Shown: positions 48,101 to 57,163 of the stretch, piece after piece
How the letters are laid out: every line of letters starts with the position of its first letter
How positions within the stretch are numbered: the stretch's first letter is position 1
DNA from: Schistocephalus solidus
Lineage: Eukaryota > Platyhelminthes > Cestoda > Diphyllobothriidea > Diphyllobothriidae
Direction of reading: 5' to 3'
NCBI GenBank assembly: GCA_017591395.1
Contig: WEDG01007340.1
Span: forward strand, 167,483 to 231,482
DNA: 64,000 nucleotides
The notes under the pieces: generated by a model
Told to the model about the DNA's origin: nothing
The model's database searches: none
What the model saw: only the letters and a program-made list of their open reading frames with translations
Translations under genes and position numbers: made by a program

Positions 48101-51100
48101 GCACGTGTTGGTTCCAGTGATTTTGAGTGGTAAGATCAGCTTGCTTTTTTTCAGGAACGTGCATGTTAAAGTTTATTTTCTTCTGATTTATAAAAGAATA
48201 TGATCTTTGAAAATGCATTTGAGGTAAGGTATATTTTTATTTTTAAATTTTCGAACTAAAAGGCAACATTTGAACACGCAGCGAATCATTATGGGGACCA
48301 AATTTGAGCACGTTTATCAATACTCTCCTAAATAATAAAATGCCTTTATCAAAAAAAATCACCCCTTATTAAGAACGCGTGAAGATTCCTTAGTTGGTTT
48401 TAGATATTGAACAAGATACTTAGTCTGAGACTATTAATGACCAATGCTACATAGCGCCTAAAATGAAAAAAAAACATTATTTGACTTGTTAGTGACCAAA
48501 ACGATTATTATTCCGTTGGAAAGTTGAAAAACTACTCAAAACGCGCATAAGGAGTGAGTTTTATGGATCTTTTCTTAGAAGTGGGATTAAATTATTAAAA
48601 AGAAAATATTAATTAACGATTTCCATGCAAATTATGCTGCTAGTTTTGAATCAGTTTAATAAGAAATTGTATTAATATTAATGATAGCCAGTAAAAAATC
48701 CCGTAAACTATTATGCAGAATGTGACTCTGGAAGATGATCCCTACCAGTAGCAGATTAGACATGATTTGACTAGTTTACGTTTTGCTATAGCACTCACCA
48801 TTTAATGCTTCGCGATTTTCAAAGTCATCTACATAAGCAGTTACTTTTCATTACGTACATTTACCATTTCTCGAAGATATTTTTTAGCCAATAACAATAT
48901 ACGTAATGCCTTCTCATAATATACCCATCAAATGTCCACAGGTATGACAATAAAAGCAACAGTTCGTAAAACTCCAACAGTTGTTTGGACATAAAAAGGA
49001 TAATTTGGGTTGGGCATTAACTTTCAGCACTTACCTTCACAGGCCGTTCCATTAGCATTGATTTGCATTCCCCACTTACAGCGCAATTTCGGTTCACATA
49101 TGAAGTCACCTGGACGGTTAACACACTTCTCAAACGGTCGGCAGAGTGTCTGGTTCAATGCGCATTCATTGATATCTGACTTCAGAAGGAATACGTTAGA
49201 CATTTTACAGCAAAATAGTTTTTTGCAGTGCCAAGAGACTTGCACAATTGAAGTTTCTGCAAACTAATAAACGTTCGCTTGAAACTCGTGGTTATTCTGA
49301 TAAGATTACTTTTTAAATAGTAGCTTGATTGCCTCTCTAATAGAAGGAGTGTAATTTTGCCTTCCCTTCATTGTTATGTTTGTTCAATTTTAGCAAGGTC
49401 TTTGTAAATAAATTATTTCGTGTAACTGGATAATCTTGCGAAAGTTTTTCTTTTTCAGATTGACACTAATAAAATAGTAAATTTAAAACTGAAATCAGTC
49501 ATATTCGCCATTATATGCTGAATGAAGTTTGCAACCTGATAACGCAACATTGACCATAAAATCCATTTATGGTATTTCTCAGAAAGCGTTGCATGTCCCT
49601 AAGCGACATTATTGGCTCTCGAAATACGGATGGGACGATTTCGACTTCTCAGGTACCAATCGGGCAACGAAACCCTTTTTGGCTTCATTAATAGCAGTGT
49701 ACGCAAGGACGCCAATAGCCATTAAACTCAGCATGAAGAACCGAACCCTAACCATAACAACAGTCCTTACCACAAAGCCTGGACTCTATCGCTGACCTTA
49801 AGGCTTTAACCTAATCATAAGCCAAACTTTAACTTTGACGCTGAATTTAAGCCCCCTTACTCTAACTCTTCCCCTAACATCAACCCTTAACCTACCCTTT
49901 GTCCTTATTTGAGTAAATTTGCTTAATTGAGAATGCCATGTATCCATCAGTTTGTGTATATTTAGTCCCAGACAATATGGTTTCCTATATACGTAAAACG
50001 TAATGCCTTACCATCGCAGGATGAAAGTTTCTCATTGAATTCGTACCCACTTGGACAAGGTACACAATTTCCACTTGAATCTCGTCTATGAAAAAGGAAA
50101 GAGATTTAAATTATCGTTACTTTGAAAGCAAACAACAGAGCGTAAAAATGTGTGACTGAAACCAAGACACCTTTAATTCCACGGCTTTTTGCAAATGAAC
50201 ATAAACATAGTAGCTTACCTTCAGTAATTACTAATAAATTTATTTTAAGATTTTGTTTTTTGAGGCGTCATGCTTACACAGCCTAACATTATTGACAAAG
50301 AAAACGGAGCAATGTTTTGCTACTTGCGGATCTGAAGATTTTAAAGCGGTTATTCAATAACTTGGAAGCACCAGAACAGTAAATTACCAGCAAAGCCTAT
50401 TGTAAGGTTTATACAGAATTTAGTAGAGCTTTTCACGGGTGTCTACATTAAAATTTATAATTTGGCGGTGCTCCCCCAACAGTTGAAATTTCTTATCCCA
50501 GAGTGCTATAGTGTAATATAGAGGCGAGCCCATGACGACCTATCGCAATTGGTCGAAACGTGCCTTCCAGCATAACAACTGGTGCGAAACAGCGCTTACC
50601 TTTGCTTTCCCGGGCACTTCTTTGTCATACACCTCATTCCACCGCGCACATTTACGCACAACATGTTTGGCCCACAGACATCTGGGTCCATTTTGCACTC
50701 ATCGATGTCTATCATTAAAAGATGGAATGTCGTTCAGTATTTGGTTAAGCATGCAGTTGTAGAATGCATCATCTTCTTTCTACTTTGCAGAGAAAGGTAC
50801 AGAAATGTGAATATATTTCGCAGACAGTCCATTTGTAACCGTGAGCATTAGCAGTAGAGATAACGAATAAAATGAAAAGTATATTAATGACTAGTTCTGT
50901 TCGTCGAGGAGACATTATCACATGTATGTTGCCATGGTTTCTTAGGTAAGTGCTAAAATGAAATCCTCCGTAAAGGACCGGATTACAGATTATAGAATAA
51001 ATGTATACAGATGTCAGCATAACTTTTTGTGTTGCGTGGTCAGAGACAGTAACTGAGATGGCCTTCATTTCTGTCATATTTTTAAACCTCCAATTGATAT

Positions 51101-54100
51101 TGCTGATGGTGCAAAGTAATGCATTGCACTACCTCGACCAAACATGACTTGATCTGCAAAGACACTTGTCTGCTGTTTTTTAGAAACACATAGACAAGTT
51201 TTAAATATTCCCGAGGTTACTCAAAACACCGCATGAATTTCGTATAAGCATTTATGAATGACATATTTACCTTCACAGTCCTGGGTCTCTGGGTTTAAAA
51301 TGTACCCAAATCCGCATGGGACTTGGCGAATACATTGATAAGAACCCAGGATGTTGCGACATTTGTATCCGCGTCGGCATATCGTCCTGTTAAACTTGCA
51401 TTCGTCAATATCTGCAATAAACAACATAAAAACATCATTGGACAGGATAAGAGCTGCAAACAATAATTGTATTCCAAGGTAAAATATATTTAACCATACC
51501 TTAGATTCCCAAACGTAAGAGCTCCGGGATGAAATTGAGCTTCAACTTTGATGGACAAATGTATGAACAAATTAAAGGTACTCCCGTGGGTACCCCCTAC
51601 AAGGCCTGCCTGGTGAATTGGTCATCAAACGGATAGAACACTTGGTCTTCACCAGGTATTAAGGAAAGTTTTGTGCTCGTTATGTCGATGACACTGTTGT
51701 CTTTGTCAAAACATCTGACATAGACCACTTCAAAGAATTACTAAACTCGGTTGATCCAAATATCTAAGTCGCGATGGAAGCTGAAACAAACAACCAACTA
51801 CCCTTCCTCTATGTACTTGTGCGCCGATGTGCATATTGAAAACTTCAAACTAGAGGCTTCAGAAAAACCACCAGCACAAAGAAAATATTACACTTCCATA
51901 GCAATCATCCTCTGTCGCACAAACGTAGCTGAGTCTGAACACTATTTTAAAGAGTTGAAACACATTGCAGCCATTCCCTACATAAAAGGAGTCTCTGAGG
52001 CAGTCCCTCGACTATTGCATCCCATCGACCTCAGGTGACAATTCTTCGCCATGTTATGCAACCCAAGGACAGATTGCCCCCTACTGAATCCTGAGCAGTT
52101 GTCTACTGAATATGTTGTAACGAGGGGGACTGCAACTATGTCGGAGTAACTGGACGAAAATTGCAAACCCACCTACATGAGCACAAACTGGTGGATCGGA
52201 AGCTAGACCCAAACTCACAACCTGCAGCTCATATTGGAGAGACTGGCCACACTTTTGATATTCAAGGAGCAACCATCTTAGACCGATAAACCTCAAAAGC
52301 CGAATGACTTGCGCTTGAGGCATGGTATTCGGATGCCAAATCTATCAACAGGAATCTAGACCTTCCCACCACCTATAATGTCCTATATCATTATATGCGT
52401 AAAGACCAGGACAAGATGGCTACGCTGGAACTAAGGCAAATAAACGAAGTCGACCCCGTTAAGAACCCATCGGAAGAGGAAGCAAGCTTTCAAGCACCCT
52501 CGGCCGATGTGGAGTTGGCCAACACCAGCGGCCGTCAAGCTGTACAAACATCCACGCAGAAGCCGAGACAGCGAACGAGAAAAAATATCAATCAGTCTAA
52601 AGCCGACAAGTTCAGCCTGTCATTTAAAACTGATCGATATCAGCAGTATACGCTTTGAAAATGGAAAACCGGCCAAGCTGTCCGAAACGTCAGCAACAAC
52701 GCAAGCCTATTCCGGTAAGCAATTTATAATGATCTAACCATACCTTTTCATCAGTTCTGAAGAGACAACAGCCATGTGTTATCACAAGTTTGATTTCGTT
52801 GGCGAGCCTCAAGCGAACATTAGGTTTTCACAACTTTCTTGAAGTCTTATTTACCATTCAATTTCTCAGATCTTTTCATTTTATACACCAGTTTGCCCGT
52901 CGAGTTCGACGATGTCCACCGTGTGTTCCACAGCATGTTGGTGCTGAGACTATAACAAGCGCTGGATTATAGTGAGAGCAGACTTTTGATGGGTCTACTT
53001 CACTCTGTGTTCCACACCCCCAACTGGACCCAGTTTCAAGACAGAGTCAAAAAGACAGGAGATGCGAAAGCACGAAGGCCCACGCACTGTGGTCCACCCC
53101 AAACAAGAACGAAAGGGGAGTACAGCTCGGATCCCAGCTGAGTGTGAGTGCCATAAGGGCCGGATTAAGAAGAAGCCGTTGCAGTCCGACTCTTAGTCCG
53201 AGGGCCCGAGTAATCCCGTCATTTGACCCACTTCTAATCCACGGCTTTCAGTGTAAAATGATAGCTTCAAGCGCTTGAGATTGTTTAAAGGGAGGAATAT
53301 GCGCCGAGGTTATCGATCTCACTCTCTCCCCCACACTCAGCCTCAGGCCAACGTTCGAGCCGGTCAGTTGTTACCATTTTGGTCACTAAAAAATCGCATC
53401 CACTCTTGCGTGCTCTTGTGGACAAAAACAAACAAAACAGCGTTTGCCAAGTTAACATTGTTTATATCTACAACTCTTTCGTCATACCAAGTTTTCAGGG
53501 TGACTTTTATAGTAAAAACTAAAAGGCTAAGTAAAAAGCCCGATAGCTTGTAAAAACGCGACCCTAAGGAAATAGTTGCAAGGAAAGCAAAATCTGCCCT
53601 TTAAATTTGCTATGGTAACAATTTGCCTGCAACCCAAGAGACTATCCGTCTAAATTCACCCAGAACTTATGGATTCTGGGGGATGTGCATACTGGGAAAA
53701 ATGTTAATTCTTTACTCATGCAACTCATGCCTTTCCTGCAGGACCTTCTATGCAGTAACAAGTAAACGTGCAACTTCCTAGGAGTCTCATACAGGGGCTG
53801 TTCAAAGCCAAGAGAAACTGCTTTACTTCAAAAAACAGTAACATGCATTTTGGTGGCAAAGCAGAAGAAGAGGGAAATATTAGGACGCTGTAAATTTCTC
53901 TTCCTCATTTAGACCAACGCTACCAGAAGCGTGAGTCAACCAAAGGGTTAATTCTTGCAAAAATACCTTTAAATTCATTGGCTCATTAAAAGGAAATCCT
54001 GCAAAAGGGGATTTAAAAATTCAAAAAAGTACGAATTACTTGCCAATGCATTCCCCATCCCTTGACATTGTGTAGCCCGGCTTGCAACCACATTCAAAGC

Positions 54101-56679
54101 TACCTGGAGTGTTTTTGCAAACTTGCGTTGCATTGGGACATGCGGCGATGTACATATTATTTTCGTAGATGCCCTCCGTGCATTCATCAACATCTTGGGG
54201 GTAAAGGTTGCCATCAAAGTGCGAAAACAGACACATGCCAGAAATATTCCCTCCAAAATAACAACAACATGCCAGCAGAATGTTAGGATACATTTGCAGG
54301 CTGAAAAATTGTCCCAAATCTGTGGGTTACATAGGGGCACTAGTTTGCCATAATAAAGGTTCAACTTGCTGGAATCACAAGCTGTATCAGGCGTTTATCG
54401 TGCTTATTCGGTTCTTTTGTCCCCGTAAAATGCTTTCCGTATCATATGTGCTAATTGGTGAATTTTTTTAGATTTGTTTTAACCAGGTAAAACTGCTAAA
54501 AAAGGACATTTTAATAAAAATACTTTTTTGTGGTTCTTGGACTAAATTAAGATTTCACATCTTAAATTTCTTTCCCATCTCAAACCAACTAAAACTTACT
54601 GCTGCAATTAACAGGTAGCCTGAAGATCATTACTAATATATGTATACAAGTACAGTCCTCAGCGAACTGTCGCGTTGAGAGCGACAAGCTCTGCTTCCTC
54701 TGCCTTCTCTAAACCTTCATCTCGGTCATTCTTGGTACATAAAACTAGGTCTAGTCTGGTAGTAGTGGGTTAGAATACAAAATACCATTTTACACACAAA
54801 ATCAATGCTGTTATTTTGGGAAAAAGTGAACAGTACAGCTTACCCGTCTTGGTAGGGTACAGCTGACTAGTACGTGAACAGTAGTTAAAACCCATTATTT
54901 TGGAATGCCATGCAATAGTAAGTTAAGAGAAATTTCATCAATTGTATACTTAAGGAACGTTAGAATACACACGCTCTGGATCGGTTTTCGTTCGAGCACT
55001 GAAGATTAGATCTATTACAAAAACGTATTAATCGACCGAGTCCAAGTCTACATTCTCTTCATGAGATTAATGAAACAATTTATTTATTTACCCTGACAGT
55101 CTCCAGTATCGTCTTTATACTCATATCCAGGTGGGCATTTGAAAGGCAGGTTGTCTTTTGGAATGCACATTTTTTGGCGAACTGACATGTACATGCCACG
55201 TGGACATTTTGAACGCGTTTGAATGCACAGGCGTTTGTCTGGGTACCAAATAAATCCCTCCTCACAAACTATTTCGCTTTCGTTCCCTGCAGATGACTGA
55301 CGCTCATCCTTCATAGGGTTCTCCGGTTGTTGGGATGGTGGCATGGTATTCGACTGCCTTTCGTCTTCTGCCTCTTCTCTATGTATCCCGACGGTTGTCA
55401 TGGAGTTGGCTTTTTCTATCAAACTAGAAGTCGTTAAGTTGTCTCCATCCTCTTCTTTATTCAAAGCTGCATCACTTTGCATTTCATCTGTACTAATTTG
55501 TTCTGTTAAAGGCTTTAGTGTCAGTGATTCTGTAGTGACCGTAGAGCTTTCCATTTGATGTTCCTTAGAACTGCCACTTATGTCCGTAGATGCAAAGCGG
55601 ATTTGTCCGTCTGGTCCTATGTAATCTAAAAACAAAACAAATAAGTAATCTTTGACGCTGATGAAATGCCATTAGAGCGCACCACAGTTAAGGAGTTACT
55701 CGACGAAACTAAAATGTTTCCTATAAAAGTCAGGACTTTTATAGTCTGAAATGTCCGATCAGAATACTCATTTATATGCCCCGACAGAGCCTTGAATTAA
55801 TTCAATATTTTTGAAACATAAATAAGGTGGAAATTGGGACCCCAATTTGTCTTGAAATAAACCTACAAAGGAATGTCCCTCATCTGATGGTGCTTTGAAT
55901 GTTTTTTTGTATAATATAATCACTTACTTGCGGTCTAAAGACAAATAAGTTTTAAATACCTACCGAAAGTTAAGCACAAGTAAAAATATAAAAATAGACC
56001 GTTTGGGGGAATTTCATTTTGTAACCCAATGGGATGCTAGCAATTGCTTGCCATCTTTCTCAGCATCAACGAAACTAAAGCGCTGAAGTCATACTTCGCG
56101 CATCATAATGCACTACCTTTGAGATCGTCTGGGGCCACTTGCCAGCTGATCGAATTAATCGATTATCCCGTTTTTCGAGAAAACAATACAACATGGTGTT
56201 GCCTGAGCAATTGCTGCATTGAATTTCTGGTATGCTCAGACTATTTAACGCAGTCGATTTAGCGCATTCTATGTAAACGGCAAATAATGGCAGTGCAAGT
56301 AGAATGCTTTTCTCGTGATTCGCTGGAAACAGCAATGCCACTAATTCCACAGTGCATTGTGTAAGAACACTTTATAACTGGCTATCCCGTGAACTTAACG
56401 CCTAAAAAATAATGGACAGGTATTTTGAGCCAAGACATATTTTTCCATTCCATGATCGGGCCGTAATAAACATGATTGCTCAGAAGTCAAGCATCAGATA
56501 TTTAAATTTGATACATTGGCTAATTTTGCAAATATATCTCTTTTATTTGTGCTAGTTTTCACTTTCCTGTAGCCAGTTTTGCATGAACTGTTTATCTGTA
56601 TTGGTTCACCTTTTTGCTGGTGAGAGGACTGCTTAAACCGGGGCGAAGACACGGAAACGGCAACAGCATTTGCCTTTTC
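27860..56679 (-). CDS. FBLN1-like: Fibulin-1-like extracellular matrix protein, multi-exon gene (span of all placed exons)
   Basis: Seventeen exons join in consistent phase to an open frame of about 900 codons, apart from one lost base in the exon at 40537-40661. Order: acidic Ser/Thr-rich region, a Cys-rich stretch, eleven EGF-like domains mostly starting D-[IV]-[DN]-E-C (calcium-binding type), then the fibulin C-terminal module. The last EGF lacks its sixth Cys, which the next exon supplies, as in fibulins. Fibulins are secreted glycoproteins of basement membranes and elastic matrix. The initiation and signal-peptide exon is not identified. Assignment to fibulin-1 rather than another fibulin rests on the last EGF (CPKMYRLEK) and EGF number. 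Introns host a PLE, a LINE relic and foldback repeats. Confidence 0.88.
28311..28548 (-). CDS. Fibulin-like gene, first exon of the C-terminal module
   Basis: Acceptor TTTCTTTTAG, phase 2 in, phase 0 out, donor AAG|GTATGT. It begins with [16 protein letters not shown], where the first Cys completes the last EGF, and continues [10 protein letters not shown] and [18 protein letters not shown] to AFK. 238 bp, and both phases fit its neighbours exactly. NGT is a potential N-glycosylation site. Confidence 0.88.
28552..31655. other. Long intron; no clear feature
   Basis: Plus-strand frames at 29224-29502 and 29931-30438 have no domain I recognise. The 29.3-29.5 kb part has blocks loosely like LINE 3' UTR (CACGACCTGGCCCGC, TTCACACAAACAAG). 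A GC-richer patch lies at 30720-30970. Confidence 0.4.
31663..31741 (-). CDS. Possible alternative terminal exon of the fibulin-like gene
   Basis: Acceptor GGTTTTAG then phase 2 in: [25 protein letters not shown], stop TGA (31665-31663). Like the exon at 28548 it supplies the missing sixth Cys to the preceding EGF and begins a fibulin-module-like C-x5-C stretch. It then stops after 25 residues. Vertebrate fibulin-1 has alternative C-terminal exons, so this could be a short variant, a decayed variant exon, or chance. No clear AATAAA follows. Confidence 0.35.
32472..32628 (-). CDS. Fibulin-like gene, EGF-like domain 11 (last)
   Basis: Acceptor [21 protein letters not shown], then [12 protein letters not shown] and [15 protein letters not shown], donor CG|GTAAAG. 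Phase 1 in, phase 2 out, 157 bp. Five Cys; the sixth comes from the next exon. The block CxNLQGxYRC...CPxxYRL is characteristic of the final EGF of fibulins. Confidence 0.9.
32985..34430 (+). mobile_element. LINE relic: C-terminal Thr/Pro-rich and zinc-finger region plus 3' UTR
   Basis: Plus strand gives [18 protein letters not shown] followed by a Thr-rich run (ACC/CCA codons, 33240-33330), a second such run at 33480-33520, and [13 protein letters not shown], which matches the MRLHDNLW-stop end of the LINE at 4.9 kb. From 33960 the 3'-UTR blocks appear (GTGCGCTAAAAGC, CCCTATGACACTCC, GAGAATGCGGTA). Heavily decayed. It lies antisense in the last EGF introns. Confidence 0.6.
34677..34799 (-). 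CDS. Fibulin-like gene, EGF-like domain 10
   Basis: [36 protein letters not shown]. Six Cys in 41 codons, phase 1 at both ends, acceptor CTCTCGCAG, donor G|GTACGT. DVNEC and the Asn of CVN are the calcium and beta-hydroxylation positions of cbEGF domains. Confidence 0.92.
35408..35536 (-). CDS. Fibulin-like gene, EGF-like domain 9
   Basis: [36 protein letters not shown]. Six Cys, 43 codons, phase 1-1, acceptor TTTTACAG, donor G|GTGAGT. NRT is a potential N-glycosylation site. Confidence 0.92.
35540..37735. other. Intron without recognisable feature
   Basis: AT-rich. A plus-strand frame at 36937-37176 has no domain. No further D-x-[DN]-E-C exon on the minus strand. Confidence 0.5.
37742..37936. 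repeat. Foldback element: two tRNA-like sequences head to head
   Basis: Left arm CTTGTGAAAAACTCGGCGGCC...TAGTAC is the imperfect reverse complement of right arm GTACTA...GCCACCGCGTTTTTCACAAG (66 bp each). The right half, read on plus, has an A box (TAGCTCAGTCTGCTGG) and a perfect B box (GGTTCGAATCC). The left half read on minus has GGTTTGAATCC. Acceptor stems do not pair, so these are tRNA-derived repeats, not tRNA genes. Confidence 0.7.
37937..38203 (+). other. Short plus-strand frame with an EGF-like cysteine pattern
   Basis: It encodes [32 protein letters not shown]-x9-C...C-x-C-GF pattern with NP and G before the fourth Cys resembles an EGF domain. It is antisense to the fibulin gene and directly follows the foldback element. 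It could be a fragment carried by a repeat, an exon of an unseen gene, or chance. Confidence 0.25.
38430..38445. repeat. (AC)n microsatellite
   Basis: Short AC run inside the intron. Confidence 0.9.
38767..38907 (-). CDS. Fibulin-like gene, EGF-like domain 8
   Basis: [37 protein letters not shown]. Six Cys, 47 codons, phase 1-1, acceptor TGCATTGCAG, donor G|GTCAGA (weak, non-A at +3). Confidence 0.92.
39752..40041. mobile_element. MITE-like element with CCTAAC-rich core
   Basis: Left edge ATGTCGCCCCCCTAAGCAGG mirrors right edge CTGTTTAGGGGGCCAT. Inner GAAACGTCTCAC mirrors GCGGGCGTTTCC. The core has CTTAACCCTAAGCC, TAACCTTAACC and similar units. Same family as 18914-19241, within a fibulin intron. 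Confidence 0.65.
40537..40661 (-). CDS. Fibulin-like gene, EGF-like domain 7, one-base frameshift
   Basis: Acceptor TTTTTCTTGTAG leads into [11 protein letters not shown] in the expected phase, then the frame hits TGA. One base further on, the other frame gives [22 protein letters not shown] and TACVG with donor G|GTAGTT. The exon is 125 bp where phase-1 borders need a multiple of three. A base is missing at about 40630-40632, between the AG and the second Cys codon. With it restored conceptually the domain would have six correctly spaced Cys. Causes could be assembly error, a real lesion, or an exon that is skipped: skipping keeps the frame. Confidence 0.85.
40910..41071 (-). CDS. Fibulin-like gene, EGF-like domain 6
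   Basis: [43 protein letters not shown]. Six Cys in 54 codons with a long first loop. Phase 1-1, acceptor TGCATTTAG, donor G|GTATTT. Confidence 0.9.
41075..43138. other. Intron; contains a (TC)n tract, otherwise nothing seen
   Basis: A (TC)n microsatellite occupies 42070-42101. No exon or element boundary recognised. Confidence 0.5.
43141..43208 (-). CDS. Fibulin-like gene, EGF-like domain 5, second exon
   Basis: Acceptor CAAACCAG, phase 2 in: [20 protein letters not shown], then CIG with donor G|GTCAGT (phase 1 out). 68 bp. It supplies the C-x-C-x2-GY end of the domain begun at 44990. Confidence 0.85.
43212..44878. other. Intron without recognisable feature
   Basis: Small open frames only, no repeat family recognised. 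Confidence 0.5.
44882..44990 (-). CDS. Fibulin-like gene, EGF-like domain 5, first exon
   Basis: Acceptor [40 protein letters not shown], then donor GT|GTAAGT (phase 2). 109 bp, the same length and phases as the first exon of EGF 3. The alternative donor two bases upstream would be phase 0 and would not fit the next exon. Confidence 0.88.
45660..45960 (+). mobile_element. Decayed LINE 3'-UTR fragment, plus orientation
   Basis: Blocks CTACTATGACTATAAACTAATTCACTCGCAAATCACCGT and GGAGAGAGTGCC resemble the CACTATAATCTAGTTCACGCGCAAGTCACC and GAGAGTGCGG blocks of the LINE 3' UTR. Very diverged. Confidence 0.4.
46236..46391. repeat. Foldback element with two head-to-head degenerate PLE-type hammerhead motifs
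   Basis: Left arm GGACAAGAG...TTATTCGCCTGAC...CTCGAA (46236-46279) is the reverse complement of right arm TTCGAG...GTCAGGCGAATAAA...CTTGTCC (46347-46391). Read outward from the centre, each arm shows CTGATGA (minus, 46290-46284) or its decayed form, a hairpin around TTCGAGT, an (A)AA(C/T)GTC block where GAAACGTC is expected, and AGGCGAATAAA. Confidence 0.6.
46400..49030. other. Intron without recognisable feature
   Basis: AT-rich, a poly(T) run at about 47650-47666, no supported exon. Confidence 0.5.
49035..49175 (-). CDS. Fibulin-like gene, EGF-like domain 4
   Basis: [41 protein letters not shown]. Six Cys, 47 codons, phase 1-1, acceptor CTGAAGTCAG, donor G|GTAAGT. C5-C6 loop of the fibulin/hemicentin type (long C4-C5 spacing). 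Confidence 0.92.
49740..49990. repeat. CCTAAC-like core repeat (MITE-like relic)
   Basis: GAACCCTAACCATAAC and later CTTAACCTACCC with CCCTAAC units, then GAATGCCATGTATCC and ATGGTTTCCTATA, resemble core and end blocks of the 18.9-kb element. Ends poorly defined. Confidence 0.4.
50012..50085 (-). CDS. Fibulin-like gene, EGF-like domain 3, second exon
   Basis: Acceptor TTTTTCATAG, phase 2 in: [24 protein letters not shown], donor G|GTAAGG (phase 1 out). 74 bp. Confidence 0.88.
50600..50708 (-). CDS. Fibulin-like gene, EGF-like domain 3, first exon
   Basis: Acceptor [41 protein letters not shown], donor AG|GTAAGC (phase 2). 109 bp. With its partner the domain has eight Cys, as does EGF 5. Confidence 0.9.
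51271..51411 (-). CDS. Fibulin-like gene, EGF-like domain 2
   Basis: [45 protein letters not shown]. Six Cys, 47 codons, phase 1-1, acceptor TTATTGCAG, donor G|GTAAAT. Confidence 0.92.
51530..52725 (+). mobile_element. Penelope-like element, 5'-truncated, antisense in a fibulin intron
   Basis: Plus strand: [17 protein letters not shown], a frame change, then [20 protein letters not shown] (YVDD catalytic box at 51681-51692), [35 protein letters not shown], then the GIY-YIG part [51 protein letters not shown] and [11 protein letters not shown] hydrophilic tail ends near 52660. At least four frame changes or stops. It covers the RT palm through to the end of the ORF. Confidence 0.85.
52890..53370 (-). 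mobile_element. LINE 3'-UTR relic, minus orientation
   Basis: Shares GTCGAGTTCGACGATGTCCACC, AGACAGAGTCAAAAAGACAGGAGATG, GAGTGTGAGTGCCATAAGGGC, GATAGCTTCAAGCGCTTGAGATTG and CACTCTCTCCCCCACAC with the LINE tails at 4 kb and 61 kb. No ORF part. Confidence 0.65.
53375..54040. other. Intron without recognisable feature
   Basis: No exon or element seen. Confidence 0.5.
54044..54193 (-). CDS. Fibulin-like gene, EGF-like domain 1, followed by a GC donor
   Basis: Acceptor [48 protein letters not shown]. Six Cys, 50 codons, phase 1-1. The only donor that keeps the frame is TTG|GCAAGTA, a GC-AG intron with otherwise ideal consensus. The nearby GT two bases on would put the next exon out of frame. Confidence 0.9.
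54200..55090. other. Intron without recognisable feature
   Basis: No exon or element seen. Confidence 0.5.
55092..55625 (-). CDS. Fibulin-like gene, N-terminal acidic Ser/Thr-rich exon with Cys-rich end
   Basis: Acceptor TTTGTTTTTAG, phase 1 in and out, 178 codons. The first 120 residues are rich in Ser, Thr, Glu and Gln and lack Cys; a flexible, probably O-glycosylated linker is likely. The last 60 carry six Cys: [44 protein letters not shown]. This is EGF-like in its CPPGY end but lacks the D-x-D-E-C start. Donor G|GTAAAT. Confidence 0.85.
56610..56679 (-). CDS. Possible upstream exon of the fibulin-like gene
   Basis: Acceptor TTTTCTGTCAG, phase 0 in, [20 protein letters not shown], then QQK and donor AAAG|GTGAAC in phase 1, which fits the exon at 55625. 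70 bp. The open frame continues 5' without any ATG, so a further upstream exon with the signal peptide is needed. The evidence is splice fit only. Confidence 0.42.
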
Positions 56680-57163
56680 CTGACAGAAAACTAAAACAGT
56701 ACAGAGAAAATGTACGAAGTTGACACCCTCACAAAATTTTACCTTTGTAATTTTCGGCAAAACAGCAAACCGGAATCCCTGCGGCGTTCAGTTCCAGCTC
56801 ACGATTAGACCAAGCGGTCACACTGGGAAGTTTATCATGTGCAAGGCAGCAAGACTAGAGTCAAAAAGAAAGACCCACCAATCAGCGTTTAATAGCGAGG
56901 AATGTGGATAGCTCTAACAAATTAGCAAATATCAACGTTTTTCTGAAATCTAAAATAGCTGAAACGGGCGTTACAAATGAGAAAAGTTAATTCATATAAA
57001 ACTAAGTTAAGCCCCCTAAGATTGTTTAAAGGGAGCCATAAGTTTTCCTCATGGGATATTTTGTAACAAATGGGTAAGTCCCTACAATTCGACATTTTTC
57101 AATGGACATTCTATAATACATTACCAACTATCCACCCCTCTGCATATTCCTAAACTAAACCAA

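Noticed and set aside
56075..56350. Minus-strand frame with a hydrophobic start resembling a signal peptide
   Set aside because: It lacks an ATG start and lies between two fibulin exons with no fitting donor; probably chance.
56610..56760. Signal peptide reading (hydrophobic VNFVHFLCTVLVF) for the fibulin N-terminus
   Set aside because: The frame has no ATG before an upstream stop; the hydrophobic part lies in what looks like the polypyrimidine tract of an acceptor, so only 56610-56679 was kept as a possible exon.
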